Virus record (IMG/VR): IMGVR_UViG_3300033156_000602
Location: 1 to 39,022 of that record
Direction: 5' to 3' (one strand)
Length of the DNA stretch: 39,022 nt
Source of the DNA: a virus
Shown in pieces: positions 7,718-14,019 of the stretch. Each line of letters begins with the position of its first letter. Within the stretch, counting starts at the first letter, position 1. The notes under the pieces were generated by a model, which had not been told where the DNA came from, did not search any database, and saw only the letters and a list, made by a program, of their open reading frames with translations. A program made the position numbers and the translations under genes.

Positions 7718-8000
7718 GAAACTTGAAAAAGAACAAGCTAAAAATCCTTCATATCTTACAAGCGAGCTTAGAATAAAAAAAGAACGCTTGTATAAAATGT
7801 TGGATAAAATAAATATGAACCAATGGGAAATCAAACAAATTCTTGATTTAACCTCTAAGGGAGTTAATAGTGTTTTAATGCACAAGGAGGAGGTTAATCA
7901 AAAAGAATTAAAGGGGTTGGCAGAATTCTTGGTAGATTTATACTCGGGAATAATTGCCGACTTAAAAGGAGAAGATAATAAAGAAGATAAACCATTTTAA
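7680..8000 (+). CDS. Helical early protein with acidic C-terminal tip
   Basis: Encodes 106 residues, mainly helical and basic in the first two thirds. It ends in an acidic tip, GEDNKEDKPF, reminiscent of the DDDIPF-type tip of bacterial single-stranded DNA-binding proteins, although the body shows no OB fold. A second ATG at 7686 is possible. The next gene looks like an OB-fold protein, so the pair may handle single-stranded DNA together; this is inference. Confidence 0.55.
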   Translation: MKMKKTQIQYQIKKLEKEQAKNPSYLTSELRIKKERLYKMLDKINMNQWEIKQILDLTSKGVNSVLMHKEEVNQKELKGLAEFLVDLYSGIIADLKGEDNKEDKPF

Positions 8001-8002
8001 TT

Positions 8003-8335
8003 ATGGAGCAAGTAAAAATAACAAAAATTTATAGGAGCTTTAAGGATAAGGAAGGAAATCCTCTTAAAACAAAAGATGGAAGGAATTATGAAAGAGTAGC
8101 TATTAAATGCGAAGAATATGAAGATAGGTGGATTTCTGGCTTTGGCGAGGAAAGAAATAAGAATTGGGAAATTGGAGATGTGGTAGAAATAGAAATCTAC
8201 GAAAGCGATAAAAAAGACAAAGATGGAAATCCTTATTTGAATTTTAGAATGCCCTCTAATAGGGTTTCAAGAAGCGAATTTGACGCATTAGAGTCAAGAG
8301 TCAGTAATTTAGAAGCTCATATCTTAAAAAAATAA
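8003..8335 (+). CDS. OB-fold-like protein, possible ssDNA-binding protein
   Basis: Encodes 110 residues with alternating beta-strand segments (VKITKIYRSF, YERVAIKCEEYEDRWISGF, GDVVEIEIYES) and a Gly/Asp/Lys loop pattern seen in small phage single-stranded DNA-binding proteins, then a short helix (SEFDALESRVSNLEAHIL) that could oligomerise. It is a few genes upstream of the replisome organiser, consistent with replication. The call is by secondary-structure pattern, not a diagnostic motif. Confidence 0.5.
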   Translation: MEQVKITKIYRSFKDKEGNPLKTKDGRNYERVAIKCEEYEDRWISGFGEERNKNWEIGDVVEIEIYESDKKDKDGNPYLNFRMPSNRVSRSEFDALESRVSNLEAHILKK

Positions 8336-8338
8336 CTT

Positions 8339-8596
8339 ATGGCACTCATTAAAGTGGACAAGCTTTATAAGGGACAATATGTCTCAGTCAGAGATTATAT
8401 TGTCAAAGAGCATATAAAGAAACGCCAAGCTCTTAGAATAAAGCATAGTAATAAAATAATGACTATTCCATTTTCTAAACTAAAAGACGGAATAACCAAT
8501 AAAGAACTTTTTAAATCAAAATATAGTGGCACTTATTATCGGCTAATAGACTATCTATGGAAACCCGATAATAAAGACCAAATGAAGTTAATATAA
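8339..8596 (+). CDS. Hypothetical early protein
   Basis: Encodes 85 basic residues with predicted beta strands near the N-terminus (ALIKVDKLYKGQYVSVRDYIVKEH). Located three bases after the OB-fold-like gene and four bases before the replisome organiser, so it probably belongs to the replication gene group. No family recognised. Confidence 0.55.
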   Translation: MALIKVDKLYKGQYVSVRDYIVKEHIKKRQALRIKHSNKIMTIPFSKLKDGITNKELFKSKYSGTYYRLIDYLWKPDNKDQMKLI

Positions 8597-8600
8597 ATCA

Positions 8601-9371
8601 ATGGCACAAGGTAGATTTCTATTTAAAAGAATATCAATGAGCAAAAAAATGGCAAAATTGTCTAATGATACTGCCAGACTATTTTACACTTGGTTATTGG
8701 CTCATTTAGACAAAAATGGTTGCTTTTATGCCGACCCCAGAATACTAAGAAATATAGTGTTTCCTCGCTTAGATATATCAATCAAAGAAATAGAAAATTA
8801 TTTAGATGAATTAGAAGAAATCGGTTCTATTATTAGGTGGAAAAATGATGATGAAGAGTATCTTTGGTATCCTGATTTTAGAGAAAAACAGCCATATTTA
8901 CGACCAGAAAGAGAGGAAAGGGTGTCTGTTATTCCTGCTCCGCCAAGGGAATTACAGAAGAGTGTTGGAGTAGTGTTGGAGGAGTGTTGGAGTAGTGTTG
9001 GAGTAACTCCTGACCAACTCCCAAAGAAAAGGAAAAGGAAAAAGAAAAAGAATAATAAAAAGAAAAGGAAAAAGAAAAGCTTAAAACAACTTCAATCTCT
9101 TAGAGGAACTTTATTTGACGACGAGGACTTGCTTATACTAAAAACATTTTACAAATTGGGATATACTTGTCTTAATGGAGATGAAAAAGAATTGTCCGCT
9201 TGGTTAGAAGAAATTTCCAAAGAATTCCCCGACATCAATTTCTCGCAGGAAATTAAAAAGTTTGAAGAGTATTGGGAAGTTCAACCTCGCAAGCTAAAAA
9301 CTCATAAATTAGCTTGGCGTAATTGGTTAAATAACTGTAGAAAATATGCCAAAGATTCTCTTAACAGGTGA
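8601..9371 (+). CDS. Replisome organiser / replication initiation protein
   Basis: Encodes 256 residues. The N-terminal ~100 residues (MAQGRFLFKRISMSKKMAKL and the following helices) resemble the winged-helix DNA-binding domain of phage replisome organisers. The C-terminal part, ending with KTHKLAWRNWLNNCRKYAK, matches the layout of DnaD-like or helicase-loader-contacting domains. Between them is an extremely basic linker (about residues 140-160), encoded by a purine-rich tract directly after four 11-bp iterons. Gene order and the internal iterons suggest a lambda O-like initiator that recruits the host helicase and loader. No phage helicase was recognised. Confidence 0.72.
   Translation: MAQGRFLFKRISMSKKMAKLSNDTARLFYTWLLAHLDKNGCFYADPRILRNIVFPRLDISIKEIENYLDELEEIGSIIRWKNDDEEYLWYPDFREKQPYLRPEREERVSVIPAPPRELQKSVGVVLEECWSSVGVTPDQLPKKRKRKKKKNNKKKRKKKSLKQLQSLRGTLFDDEDLLILKTFYKLGYTCLNGDEKELSAWLEEISKEFPDINFSQEIKKFEEYWEVQPRKLKTHKLAWRNWLNNCRKYAKDSLNR
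8961..9079. other. Putative replication origin: four 11-bp iterons plus A-rich tract
   Basis: Four head-to-tail iterons AGTGTTGGAGT (the second ends GG) occupy 8961-9004, followed by the palindrome GGAGTAACTCC (9000-9010) and by a 57-base purine tract (9023-9079) with only two T. All lie inside the replisome organiser gene. Phage lambda has this arrangement: four iterons and an A+T-rich asymmetric tract inside gene O. The repeat unit is not a multiple of three, so protein repetition does not explain it. Confidence 0.65.
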
Positions 9372-9978
9372 AAATAAAATAGAGGTTTCCAATGAAACCG
9401 CCCAGAGAGTTAAAGAACAGCTTGAAGCTGGAGAAAAACGAATTGAAATAAATAACCGCTATATCAAAAGCTCAAGGATTGTTGATATTGATTTTGGCTC
9501 TGCCCAGAAAAAGACCTACAATTTGAATAACCCCGAAGACAAAAGAATTATCAAAGAGTTTGAACAGGAACTTTTAGATGCCAAAAAATGGGAGTTAGAT
9601 AGAGAACTTGAATGTTATGGCGAACCGATTAAAACAATTAAAGCTGTTGGTAAATTGCCAGAAAAAGAATTGCCTGATGGTTTTGTTAAAAATCCTGTTC
9701 TCGGTTTGTGCCACTGGTCAAAAGTCCAGTATTGCTTGAAAAATTGTATAATTTCTCGCAAAGAGGGAAAATGGTTCGTCGCTGATGCCAATAACTACAC
9801 GGACTGGTTAGAGAAAAACAACGCCTTGCACGAATTAAAGCTCCGCAGAGAATTCGCTGAAAGTAAAAACAAAGAAGAAACAGATGAATTTCTAAAATCC
9901 CTTGAGTCAACAAAGGTCGCAAAACCAATGGAAGAAGAAATAGAAATCCCCGATGATAATCCGCTTAAATGGATGTGA
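9346..9978 (+). CDS. Hypothetical early protein with acidic tail
   Basis: Encodes 210 residues. The N-terminal ~50 look beta-rich, the middle is mixed and contains GLCHWSKVQYCLKNC, and the C-terminal 40 residues are very acidic (EEEIEIPDDNPLKWM). The first ATG overlaps the replisome organiser by 26 bases. No family recognised. Position directly after the initiator suggests a replication or recombination role. Confidence 0.55.
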   Translation: MPKILLTGENKIEVSNETAQRVKEQLEAGEKRIEINNRYIKSSRIVDIDFGSAQKKTYNLNNPEDKRIIKEFEQELLDAKKWELDRELECYGEPIKTIKAVGKLPEKELPDGFVKNPVLGLCHWSKVQYCLKNCIISRKEGKWFVADANNYTDWLEKNNALHELKLRREFAESKNKEETDEFLKSLESTKVAKPMEEEIEIPDDNPLKWM

Positions 9979-9979
9979 T

Positions 9980-10162
9980 ATGAAAAAAGAAAAGAAAATA
10001 GACGAATCTGAACTAACTGAAGTAAATTTACAAGAAGCCCTCTGGAGAACTCGCCAACAAAGCGGTGGCATTTCTATCAAGAGAATAGCGGAAATAATTA
10101 AAAAAGAACTTGATGAGGCAGAAGTTGAGGCATTAATTAAAACTCTAACCCAACTAACCTAA
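9980..10162 (+). CDS. Small helical protein with MKKEKK start
   Basis: Encodes 60 residues starting MKKEKKIDESEL, followed by a predicted helical region (ISIKRIAEIIKKELDEAEVEALIKTLTQL). The ATG one base after the upstream stop is preferred over an in-frame ATG at 9953, because many genes here begin MKKEKK. Its 3' end overlaps a copy of the repeated leader (10150-10169). No family recognised. Confidence 0.5.
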   Translation: MKKEKKIDESELTEVNLQEALWRTRQQSGGISIKRIAEIIKKELDEAEVEALIKTLTQLT

Positions 10163-10169
10163 AAACAAT
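10150..10169 (+). repeat. Leader module, copy 1 (not followed by ATG)
   Basis: CCAACTAACCTAAAAACAAT, identical to 11045-11064 and 15082-15101 and one base different at 11349-11368. In this copy the sequence overlaps the preceding stop and no ATG follows closely; the next gene starts at a GTG 23 bases later. Confidence 0.75.
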
Positions 10170-10192
10170 AATTAACTAACTAATCAAAAACT

Positions 10193-10498
10193 GTGGAGGA
10201 AGAATTTAATGAAATAAATTTATTGCAACCAGAAGACCGACCAGATAAAGATTTGATTAAGCTCGGCTATGAACTATTTAAAGTTAGCATTTTTAAAGGG
10301 GGTAAAATAGAAAAAATTCCAAGACAGATTAGGTTTGTATTTATGTCAGCAAAACAACGAGACGGTAAGAAAGATAGTTTTCAAATAATTTTAGATGAGA
10401 GATTATCTTTTTGGTGGTTTAAAGAAAGTGGCAAATGGAAATTTGATGGATATGAGGCGGGTAATTATGAGAGAAGCTGGAAAGAATTTAGCTTATGA
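10193..10498 (+). CDS. Hypothetical early protein
   Basis: Encodes 101 residues from a GTG start; no ATG is suitable. Acidic N-terminus, then a beta-rich, tryptophan-containing region (SFWWFKESGKWKFDGYEAG). No family recognised. It ends three bases before the next ATG. Confidence 0.5.
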   Translation: MEEEFNEINLLQPEDRPDKDLIKLGYELFKVSIFKGGKIEKIPRQIRFVFMSAKQRDGKKDSFQIILDERLSFWWFKESGKWKFDGYEAGNYERSWKEFSL

Positions 10499-10501
10499 AA
10501 T

Positions 10502-10780
10502 ATGAAGAAGACAAGAAAACGAAAAATCTATCATCAAGTATTTAGAGTAGAAGGAAAAAGTCCAAGTGGAAAATTAACTTTTATAGAATTTGGTTGGGTT
10601 GAAAATCCGACTTTTGGCAATGATATTTATTTGGATGTAGTTTCGGCTCACAAAGGAGGGGAATTCACAAAAGAAATGAGAACAGATGAGGCACTAATTT
10701 TTATTCAAGGATTAGCTCAAGCGATAAATTATAAATTGACAGGGATAGAGTTGATTAAAAAACGCAACAAAAAATTCTAA
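10502..10780 (+). CDS. Hypothetical early protein
   Basis: Encodes 92 residues with a basic start (MKKTRKRKIYHQVFRVEG) and a beta-alpha pattern (LTFIEFGWVE, DEALIFIQGLAQAI). No family recognised. It is part of the rightward series of small genes. Confidence 0.5.
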   Translation: MKKTRKRKIYHQVFRVEGKSPSGKLTFIEFGWVENPTFGNDIYLDVVSAHKGGEFTKEMRTDEALIFIQGLAQAINYKLTGIELIKKRNKKF

Positions 10781-10798
10781 CCAACCAACATAAAAATA

Positions 10799-11044
10799 AT
10801 GAAACCAATAACAGAAAGACAACTTAAATACCTGAATATACTATTAACAGATTGTTTTGGCGATTATGACAGGAAGATTTACTTAAAAGTATTTTATAAA
10901 GTGGACAGCTCCAAAAATTTAACACTATTACAGGCAAGCGAAATTATAGAAAAGTTTGTGCCAGATAATGAAAATCGCAACAAAGAAATAAGTATCGCAA
11001 TAGAGAAAATAAATGAAATGAAAGGTCAAGCTAAACTCCTCTAA
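10799..11044 (+). CDS. Small helical phage protein, possible recombination accessory
   Basis: Encodes 81 residues. The pattern ITERQLKYLNILL ... LTLLQASEIIEKF resembles a short helical module common in phage recombination and single-strand annealing proteins, where ITxxQ is followed by LTxxEAS. This is a loose resemblance. A copy of the repeated leader begins at its stop codon and leads to the next gene. Confidence 0.45.
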   Translation: MKPITERQLKYLNILLTDCFGDYDRKIYLKVFYKVDSSKNLTLLQASEIIEKFVPDNENRNKEISIAIEKINEMKGQAKLL

Positions 11045-11064
11045 CCAACTAACCTAAAAACAAT
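11045..11064 (+). repeat. Leader module, copy 2
   Basis: CCAACTAACCTAAAAACAAT, one base (C) before the ATG of the gene at 11066, which encodes MKKEKK. There is no Shine-Dalgarno sequence, so the module may itself act in translation initiation. Confidence 0.8.
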
Positions 11065-11065
11065 C

Positions 11066-11356
11066 ATGAAAAAAGAAAAGAAGATTAAAAATATGATACC
11101 AACTATGCTTGTTGCCCGTTCGCTAATAAATTTAGAAAAAAACTATCTAAATAAACCTATGAAAAAAGAAAAGGAAAAGAAAAAAGAAATAAAAGAATAT
11201 TATGGGTATGTTGCGTTTTGGTTGAAGAAAGGAACGCCACTGACAAGAGTGGTAGCTAAAAGAAGAGATTTGCACCAAAATTGGATTAGTATATTTACAG
11301 GAATTGACCCAAAAGAAATAATAATTAAGAAGGTTGTAGTGAAACCTATCAACTAA
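11066..11356 (+). CDS. Hypothetical protein with two MKKEK starts in frame
   Basis: Encodes 96 residues. The frame opens with MKKEKKIKNMIPTM and contains a second start, MKKEKEKKKEIKEY, at 11159 that is preceded by a different repeated leader (11144-11167, identical over 24 bases to 13822-13845). Translation may begin at either site, or a short upstream gene has fused with a 65-residue gene. The C-terminal part (YYGYVAFWLKKGTPL) looks globular. No family recognised. Confidence 0.5.
   Translation: MKKEKKIKNMIPTMLVARSLINLEKNYLNKPMKKEKEKKKEIKEYYGYVAFWLKKGTPLTRVVAKRRDLHQNWISIFTGIDPKEIIIKKVVVKPIN
11144..11167 (+). repeat. Second leader family, copy 1
   Basis: A 24-base sequence spanning the ATG at 11159 (core TAAATAAACCTATGAAAAAA), identical to 13822-13845. 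Shorter versions with AAACCTATGAAA occur at 13154 and 33938. It marks 11159 as a likely real start. Confidence 0.7.
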
Positions 11357-11368
11357 CCTAAAAACAAT
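11349..11368 (+). repeat. Leader module, copy 3
   Basis: Differs from copy 2 only at the first base (T for C). One base separates it from the ATG of the DNA methyltransferase at 11370, which also begins MKKEKK. Confidence 0.8.
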
Positions 11369-11369
11369 T

Positions 11370-12125
11370 ATGAAAAAAGAGAAGAAACTAAAATACCCAG
11401 ATGACTTTATCAACAAAATAATCTGTGGCGATTGCTTAGAAGTTATGAAAGAAATACCAGACAATTCGGTAGATTGTGTGATAACTTCACCGCCGTATAA
11501 TAAAACTGGTTTTAGGGGGCGTAGAGATAAATCAAAGGGAAAAGGAAGGTGGCGAGGTTCAGATATAAGATATGGAAATTATTTAGATGATAAAAATGAA
11601 AACGAATATAAGGTTTGGCAGGTGAAAATTTTAGATGAGTGTTATAGAATAATTAAAGATAGTGGTAGTATATTCTATAATCACAAGATCAGGAGGGCTA
11701 ATGGAATAGCAAGTCATCCTTTTGAATGGATACAAAAATGTAAAGCAATTTTTTATCAACAAATAATTTGGGACAGAGGAGGAAGTCCAGACCATAATGT
11801 TAATTATTTAATGCCGACAACTGAACTTATTTTTTGGCTTACAAAGAATAAACCAAAAGTATTTAAGAAGAAAGAAATAGGTGAAGTTTGGAGATTAAAC
11901 CCAGATAAAAATAATTTACACCCAGCTCCATTTCCTATAAATTTATGCGGTAGAATAATATCCTTAACTACTAACCCAAACGATCTAATCCTTGACCCCT
12001 TCCTCGGTTCTGGAACAACAGCGGTGGCAGCTAAGCACCTCAAAAGAAACTTTATAGGCATAGAAATAAACCCAGACTACTGCAAAATTGCCCACAAAAG
12101 ATTAGGGCAAGAGATACTACTCTAA
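11370..12125 (+). CDS. DNA methyltransferase (N4-cytosine or N6-adenine), solitary
   Basis: Encodes 251 residues. Catalytic motif IV, TSPPYN, is at 39-44 near the N-terminus, and the SAM-binding motif DPFLGSGTT is near residue 211, giving the beta-class order (catalytic before SAM-binding). SPPY is usual for N4-cytosine enzymes, but N6-adenine activity cannot be excluded. No partner restriction enzyme is adjacent, so it probably protects phage DNA from host restriction. It carries the leader module and the MKKEKK start seen in several neighbours. Confidence 0.88.
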   Translation: MKKEKKLKYPDDFINKIICGDCLEVMKEIPDNSVDCVITSPPYNKTGFRGRRDKSKGKGRWRGSDIRYGNYLDDKNENEYKVWQVKILDECYRIIKDSGSIFYNHKIRRANGIASHPFEWIQKCKAIFYQQIIWDRGGSPDHNVNYLMPTTELIFWLTKNKPKVFKKKEIGEVWRLNPDKNNLHPAPFPINLCGRIISLTTNPNDLILDPFLGSGTTAVAAKHLKRNFIGIEINPDYCKIAHKRLGQEILL

Positions 12126-12145
12126 TTAATTAAACTAAAGACAAT

Positions 12146-12226
12146 ATGAAGAAGAAACTCTATAAAGAATTAAATAAAAATATCTGCGAATTATTGCGAA
12201 GCTTCCATGGGGTAAATAATTCTTAA
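12146..12226 (+). CDS. Tiny hypothetical peptide
   Basis: Possible gene of 26 residues (MKKKLYKELNKNICELLRSF and six more). It is preceded by an A-rich leader (AAACTAAAGACAATATG) resembling the leader module and has the usual lysine-rich start. The only other support is that it fills the gap between two genes. Confidence 0.3.
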   Translation: MKKKLYKELNKNICELLRSFHGVNNS

Positions 12227-12237
12227 ACTTAAAAAAC

Positions 12238-12435
12238 ATGAGTATTTGGTCATCAGGGGGATTTTATACACCAATGTGTGATGGGTGCAATGAAGAGCTT
12301 GAGCCTGAATTTGAATGGGCTGATGCTAAAAACGCTATGGAATGCGAGGGTTGGGTTTACAGAAACGGTGAGAATTTTTGTAAAAAATGTCAAGAGAAAG
12401 ATAACCACCAAAAAAGAGGCTCGCCAAAGACTTAA
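12238..12435 (+). CDS. Small zinc-ribbon phage protein
   Basis: Encodes 65 residues with CDGC (C14, C17) and CKKC (C48, C51) and a conserved-looking EFEWADAKNAMECEGWVYRNG between them. This layout occurs in small zinc-binding phage proteins of unknown function. It is followed by the PD-(D/E)XK nuclease gene. Confidence 0.6.
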   Translation: MSIWSSGGFYTPMCDGCNEELEPEFEWADAKNAMECEGWVYRNGENFCKKCQEKDNHQKRGSPKT

Positions 12436-12467
12436 TCAGATTAAAAAGATTTTAAAAAAATGAAAAC

Positions 12468-12890
12468 ATGTCAGTTCAAAACACAAGACAAAAAGGAAGA
12501 AGGTTTGTAAAAGAAATAATTGATATTTTTAGAAGAGAAATTGATGAAGCAACTTATGAGGTTGTAGGTTCTGGCGCGGGGCCTGACAAGGGCGATGTGC
12601 GAGTTCCAAAGCTTGACCTTGTAATAGAAGCGAAAGACCATAAAAAAATAAGTGTTGCTCAGTGGATAGAACAAGCGGAAGAAGAGGGGTTGGGCTTTAG
12701 CGATTATGCTCTTATCTGGAAACACCCAAGAAATAAAGAATTTTATGTAGATATTCCTCTTAATTATTTTATAGAGCTTCTTAAAAAATACGAAGAACCA
12801 AAAATAAAAGAACCTGACCGAGAATTAAAATGGAAACTTAATCATCTAAAAACCTCAATAAATCAAGTATTAAAAGAAATTAAAGATTAA
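12468..12890 (+). CDS. PD-(D/E)XK nuclease, Holliday-junction-resolvase-like
   Basis: Encodes 140 residues. The catalytic core is visible: GSGAGPDKGDV (D43) and LVIEAKDHK (E54, K56), followed by WIEQAEEEG, a pattern typical of small resolvase-like PD-(D/E)XK enzymes. The C-terminal ~35 residues are a charged helix. It may resolve recombination or replication intermediates before packaging. Last gene before the DnaA box and promoter at about 12.9 kb. Confidence 0.75.
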   Translation: MSVQNTRQKGRRFVKEIIDIFRREIDEATYEVVGSGAGPDKGDVRVPKLDLVIEAKDHKKISVAQWIEQAEEEGLGFSDYALIWKHPRNKEFYVDIPLNYFIELLKKYEEPKIKEPDRELKWKLNHLKTSINQVLKEIKD

Positions 12891-12894
12891 AAAG

Positions 12895-12903
12895 TTATCC
12901 ACA
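12895..12903 (+). promoter_or_regulatory. DnaA box
   Basis: TTATCCACA within the 13-mer GTTATCCACAGGT (12894-12906), ten bases upstream of the -35 box of the promoter at 12913. Bound DnaA would lie where an activator or repressor normally acts. Confidence 0.6.
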
Positions 12904-12912
12904 GGTTGACAC

Positions 12913-12941
12913 TTGACTTTTATAAAAAAATAAATTAGTCT
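12913..12941 (+). promoter_or_regulatory. Sigma70-like promoter, leaderless configuration
   Basis: TTGACT (12913-12918), 17-bp spacer, TAGTCT (12936-12941), then AAAAGT and the ATG at 12948. The predicted start of transcription coincides with the start codon. The bases after the -10 box (TAAAAGT) match those at 7035 and at the two leftward promoters. The -10 box itself is weak. Confidence 0.5.
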
Positions 12942-12947
12942 AAAAGT

Positions 12948-13148
12948 ATGAGATATAAATTTGACAAAGAAAAATTTAAAGAATGCGTTGAAATTTTTAA
13001 AAAACCAAGCTGGTTTTGGGAAGACGCAGAGAATTTATTGGAAGATATAGCTTTTAGAGTTTCAGGGGCTTTGATGATTTTTATGGCTATTATATTTTTT
13101 CCAATAGTTCTAATTATTTTTATTCTAATGAGCTTTAAAAAACATTGA
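12948..13148 (+). CDS. Small membrane protein
   Basis: Encodes 66 residues: a charged N-terminal half and one strong membrane segment (about residues 40-62, ALMIFMAIIFFPIVLIIFIL). First gene after the promoter at 12913, its ATG six bases from the -10 box, the same arrangement as the small membrane protein at 7044. Function unknown. Confidence 0.6.
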   Translation: MRYKFDKEKFKECVEIFKKPSWFWEDAENLLEDIAFRVSGALMIFMAIIFFPIVLIIFILMSFKKH

Positions 13149-13161
13149 CTTTGATAAACCT

Positions 13162-13521
13162 ATGAAAAACCTATTTCAAACATCCAGCTATATCCAATCT
13201 GTAAGAACTCTGGTAGACGGAGGTCTTAAATTGGATATTATAACCCAAGAGCTAACTCCTGATGAAGCCACCAAACTTTTTTCCTTAAAAGGAAAACAGG
13301 GGTGGTTTTTGTTTTCAGAAGCAGAAATAAGACCCGAAGACATAGACCTTCCCGATGAAGTCCCAGCAATAAAAGGAGAAAAAACCCCAAGCCAAAGATT
13401 AAGGGCGAGAATGTTTGTCTATTTCACAGAACACCTAAACAGAAAAAAAGAAGATTTTTATGACTGGTATGTCGCCCAATTAGATAAAATAGGTCAAAGA
13501 TATTTAGAAAAAATGGAATAA
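13162..13521 (+). CDS. Conserved-looking phage protein
   Basis: Encodes 119 residues. The segments VRTLVDGGLKLDIITQELTP, LFSLKGKQGWFLFSE and KTPSQRLRARMFVYF match a family commonly seen in early regions of tailed phages of low-G+C hosts; its function is not known to me. It is acidic in the middle (RPEDIDLPDEVP) and helical at the end. Confidence 0.65.
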   Translation: MKNLFQTSSYIQSVRTLVDGGLKLDIITQELTPDEATKLFSLKGKQGWFLFSEAEIRPEDIDLPDEVPAIKGEKTPSQRLRARMFVYFTEHLNRKKEDFYDWYVAQLDKIGQRYLEKME

Positions 13522-13526
13522 ACCTT

Positions 13527-13736
13527 ATGAAGAAAGGTCCCAAGAAGAAAATGTTAATTATTTATCCAGAAGGAGTATTAGAGTTAGAGACAAGCCCATC
13601 ATTATTTAGGGCTTTATGGAGTTCAATAGAAAAAAGAAAAACAAAGTTTAAGTTTTATAAATCGCAAGAAATAAAAGGAGAAGAATATAATGGAGTAATC
13701 ATAAATGAGGAAATTATAGAGAAGAAAGAATATTAA
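13527..13736 (+). CDS. Hypothetical protein
   Basis: Encodes 69 residues, basic N-terminus (MKKGPKKKMLIIYPEGVLEL), probably a small alpha/beta fold. No family recognised. The stop is five bases before the structured RNA candidate at 13742. Confidence 0.5.
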   Translation: MKKGPKKKMLIIYPEGVLELETSPSLFRALWSSIEKRKTKFKFYKSQEIKGEEYNGVIINEEIIEKKEY

Positions 13737-13741
13737 GGGGC

Positions 13742-13822
13742 AATAGGGTGCAAGCGTGGGCGTATCTGCGTTGAACACTGCTTGTTAAATGACTTGAAGA
13801 CCGCTTGAGGGTCAGCCCTATT
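13742..13822 (+). ncRNA. Candidate structured RNA element (branched fold)
   Basis: Closing stem AATAGGG (13742-13748) with CCCTATT (13816-13822). Inside are two hairpins: CAAGC plus GTG (13751-13758) with CAC, a bulged T and GCTTG (13776-13784), and GACC (13799-13802) with GGTC (13810-13813) around a seven-base loop. By count the stretch is about 54% G+C, far above its surroundings. It has no credible ORF and precedes a small gene and the RlpA-like gene, so it may be a cis-regulatory leader or processed RNA. It does not fit a tRNA. Confidence 0.45.
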
Positions 13823-13845
13823 ATCTAAATAAACCTATGAAAAAA
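13822..13845 (+). repeat. Second leader family, copy 2
   Basis: Identical over 24 bases to 11144-11167 and includes the ATG at 13837. It directly abuts the structured element at 13742-13822. Confidence 0.7.
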
Positions 13846-14019
13846 TATCTTGTTTTACAAATCTCAAATTCTCATAAAAGAGAGTATACAATCAAAGAAG
13901 AGACAGACAACTTCATTAAAGCTCTCTTTGTCTATGGCAAGAACCCATCAGGAAGGTTGCTGGTAAAAAACATTGACCCAATGGAATTAAAAATCTATGA
14001 GCATATTCCAAGAAAGTAA
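13837..14019 (+). CDS. Hypothetical protein
   Basis: Encodes 60 residues (MKKYLVLQISNSHKREYTI at the start), a small predicted alpha/beta protein. It overlaps the RlpA-like gene by 23 bases, which suggests coupled translation. No family recognised. Confidence 0.5.
   Translation: MKKYLVLQISNSHKREYTIKEETDNFIKALFVYGKNPSGRLLVKNIDPMELKIYEHIPRK

Noticed and set aside
8940-9080. Frameshift or pseudogene in the replisome organiser because of the odd lysine-rich stretch
   Set aside because: The frame stays open and both flanking domains look intact. Iterons and purine tract account for the unusual residues.
13742-13822. Possible tRNA (7-bp closing stem, 7-base loop near the 3' end)
   Set aside because: No proper D arm, no anticodon arm of 5 bp with a 7-base loop, no TTC-type T loop, and the T-stem-like hairpin is not adjacent to the acceptor stem. 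Kept only as a structured RNA candidate.
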